DNA from: Acidimicrobiia bacterium
GTDB lineage: Bacteria > Actinomycetota > Acidimicrobiia > Spongiisociales > UBA5794
Direction of reading: 5' to 3'
Length of the DNA: 6,136 bases
Assembly: GCA_013001485.1 (NCBI GenBank)
Contig: JABDMN010000339.1
Span: 1-6,136 of the forward strand
In this document: positions 6,083-6,136 of the stretch, piece after piece
How positions within the stretch are numbered: position 1 is the stretch's first letter
Layout: every line of letters begins with the position of its first letter
Translations under genes and position numbers: made by a program
The notes under the pieces: model-generated
What the model was told of the DNA's origin: nothing
Database searches by the model: none
What the model saw: the letters and a program-made list of their open reading frames with translations, nothing else

Positions 6083-6136
6083 ATGGCACGTAAGAAGTCC
6101 GCAGCCAAAGCACCGGCGCCCGAGGCCGGTCTCGAG
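6083..6136 (+). CDS. unidentified protein, first 18 residues only (truncated by window end)
   Basis: ATG at 6083 with a strong GGAGG at 6073-6077, five bases upstream, opens a frame that stays open to the window edge. The visible residues, MARKKSAAKAPAPEAGLE, are a Lys/Ala/Pro-rich, probably disordered basic start. Such tails occur on many unrelated actinobacterial proteins, so no function is proposed. It has its own candidate promoter (TATACT at 6055-6060) and is separated from the lipid kinase stop by 74 bases, so it probably belongs to a new transcript. Confidence 0.65.
   Translation, partial: MARKKSAAKAPAPEAGLE

Overview
The window holds a tightly packed, high-GC (low-to-mid sixties percent by eye, not computed), plus-strand gene string. 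Its order is pafB (3' end), pafC, a small zinc-ribbon gene, a tatA/tatB-like gene, tatC, a helY-type Ski2-like helicase, a diacylglycerol/lipid kinase gene, and the first 18 codons of a further gene. The order pafB-pafC-tatA-tatC-helY is a well-known conserved block of Actinomycetota (it is found in mycobacteria downstream of pafA). The source is therefore almost certainly an actinobacterium. The extra genes and overall look would suit a lineage outside the classical Mycobacteriales or Streptomycetales, for example Acidimicrobiia, but that refinement is a guess.

Layout. Bases 1-1102 encode the tail of one WYL-domain regulator and the whole of a second, joined by an ATGA overlap; in mycobacteria PafB and PafC act together as an activator of DNA-damage genes. 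A 94-bp gap follows, then a 95-residue protein with two CxxC pairs (1197-1484). A GC-rich hairpin at 1513-1534 separates this first group from the second. The second group starts with a small Tat subunit (1594-1917), probably on a leaderless message. It continues through tatC (8-nt overlap), helY (2-nt gap after tatC) and the lipid kinase (4-nt overlap with helY), so these four genes look like one translationally coupled operon. A promoter-like TATACT and a strong GGAGG site precede the last, truncated gene at 6083.

How the genes work together. The Tat subunit and TatC form membrane machinery that exports folded proteins; the small subunit carries Glu8 and a long charged tail, which is more TatB-like than TatA-like. 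HelY is a predicted RNA/DNA helicase related to Mtr4/Ski2. The kinase is predicted to phosphorylate diacylglycerol or a related lipid. No direct functional link between these proteins is visible; the grouping is a conserved genomic habit rather than an obvious pathway.

I did not find a convincing new defence, mobile or RNA system. No tRNA, rRNA, CRISPR array, insertion sequence or long repeat was seen. The points worth a second look are the uncharacterised zinc-ribbon protein, the TatB-like character of the small Tat subunit, its apparently leaderless start, and the altered nucleotide-binding loop of the lipid kinase.
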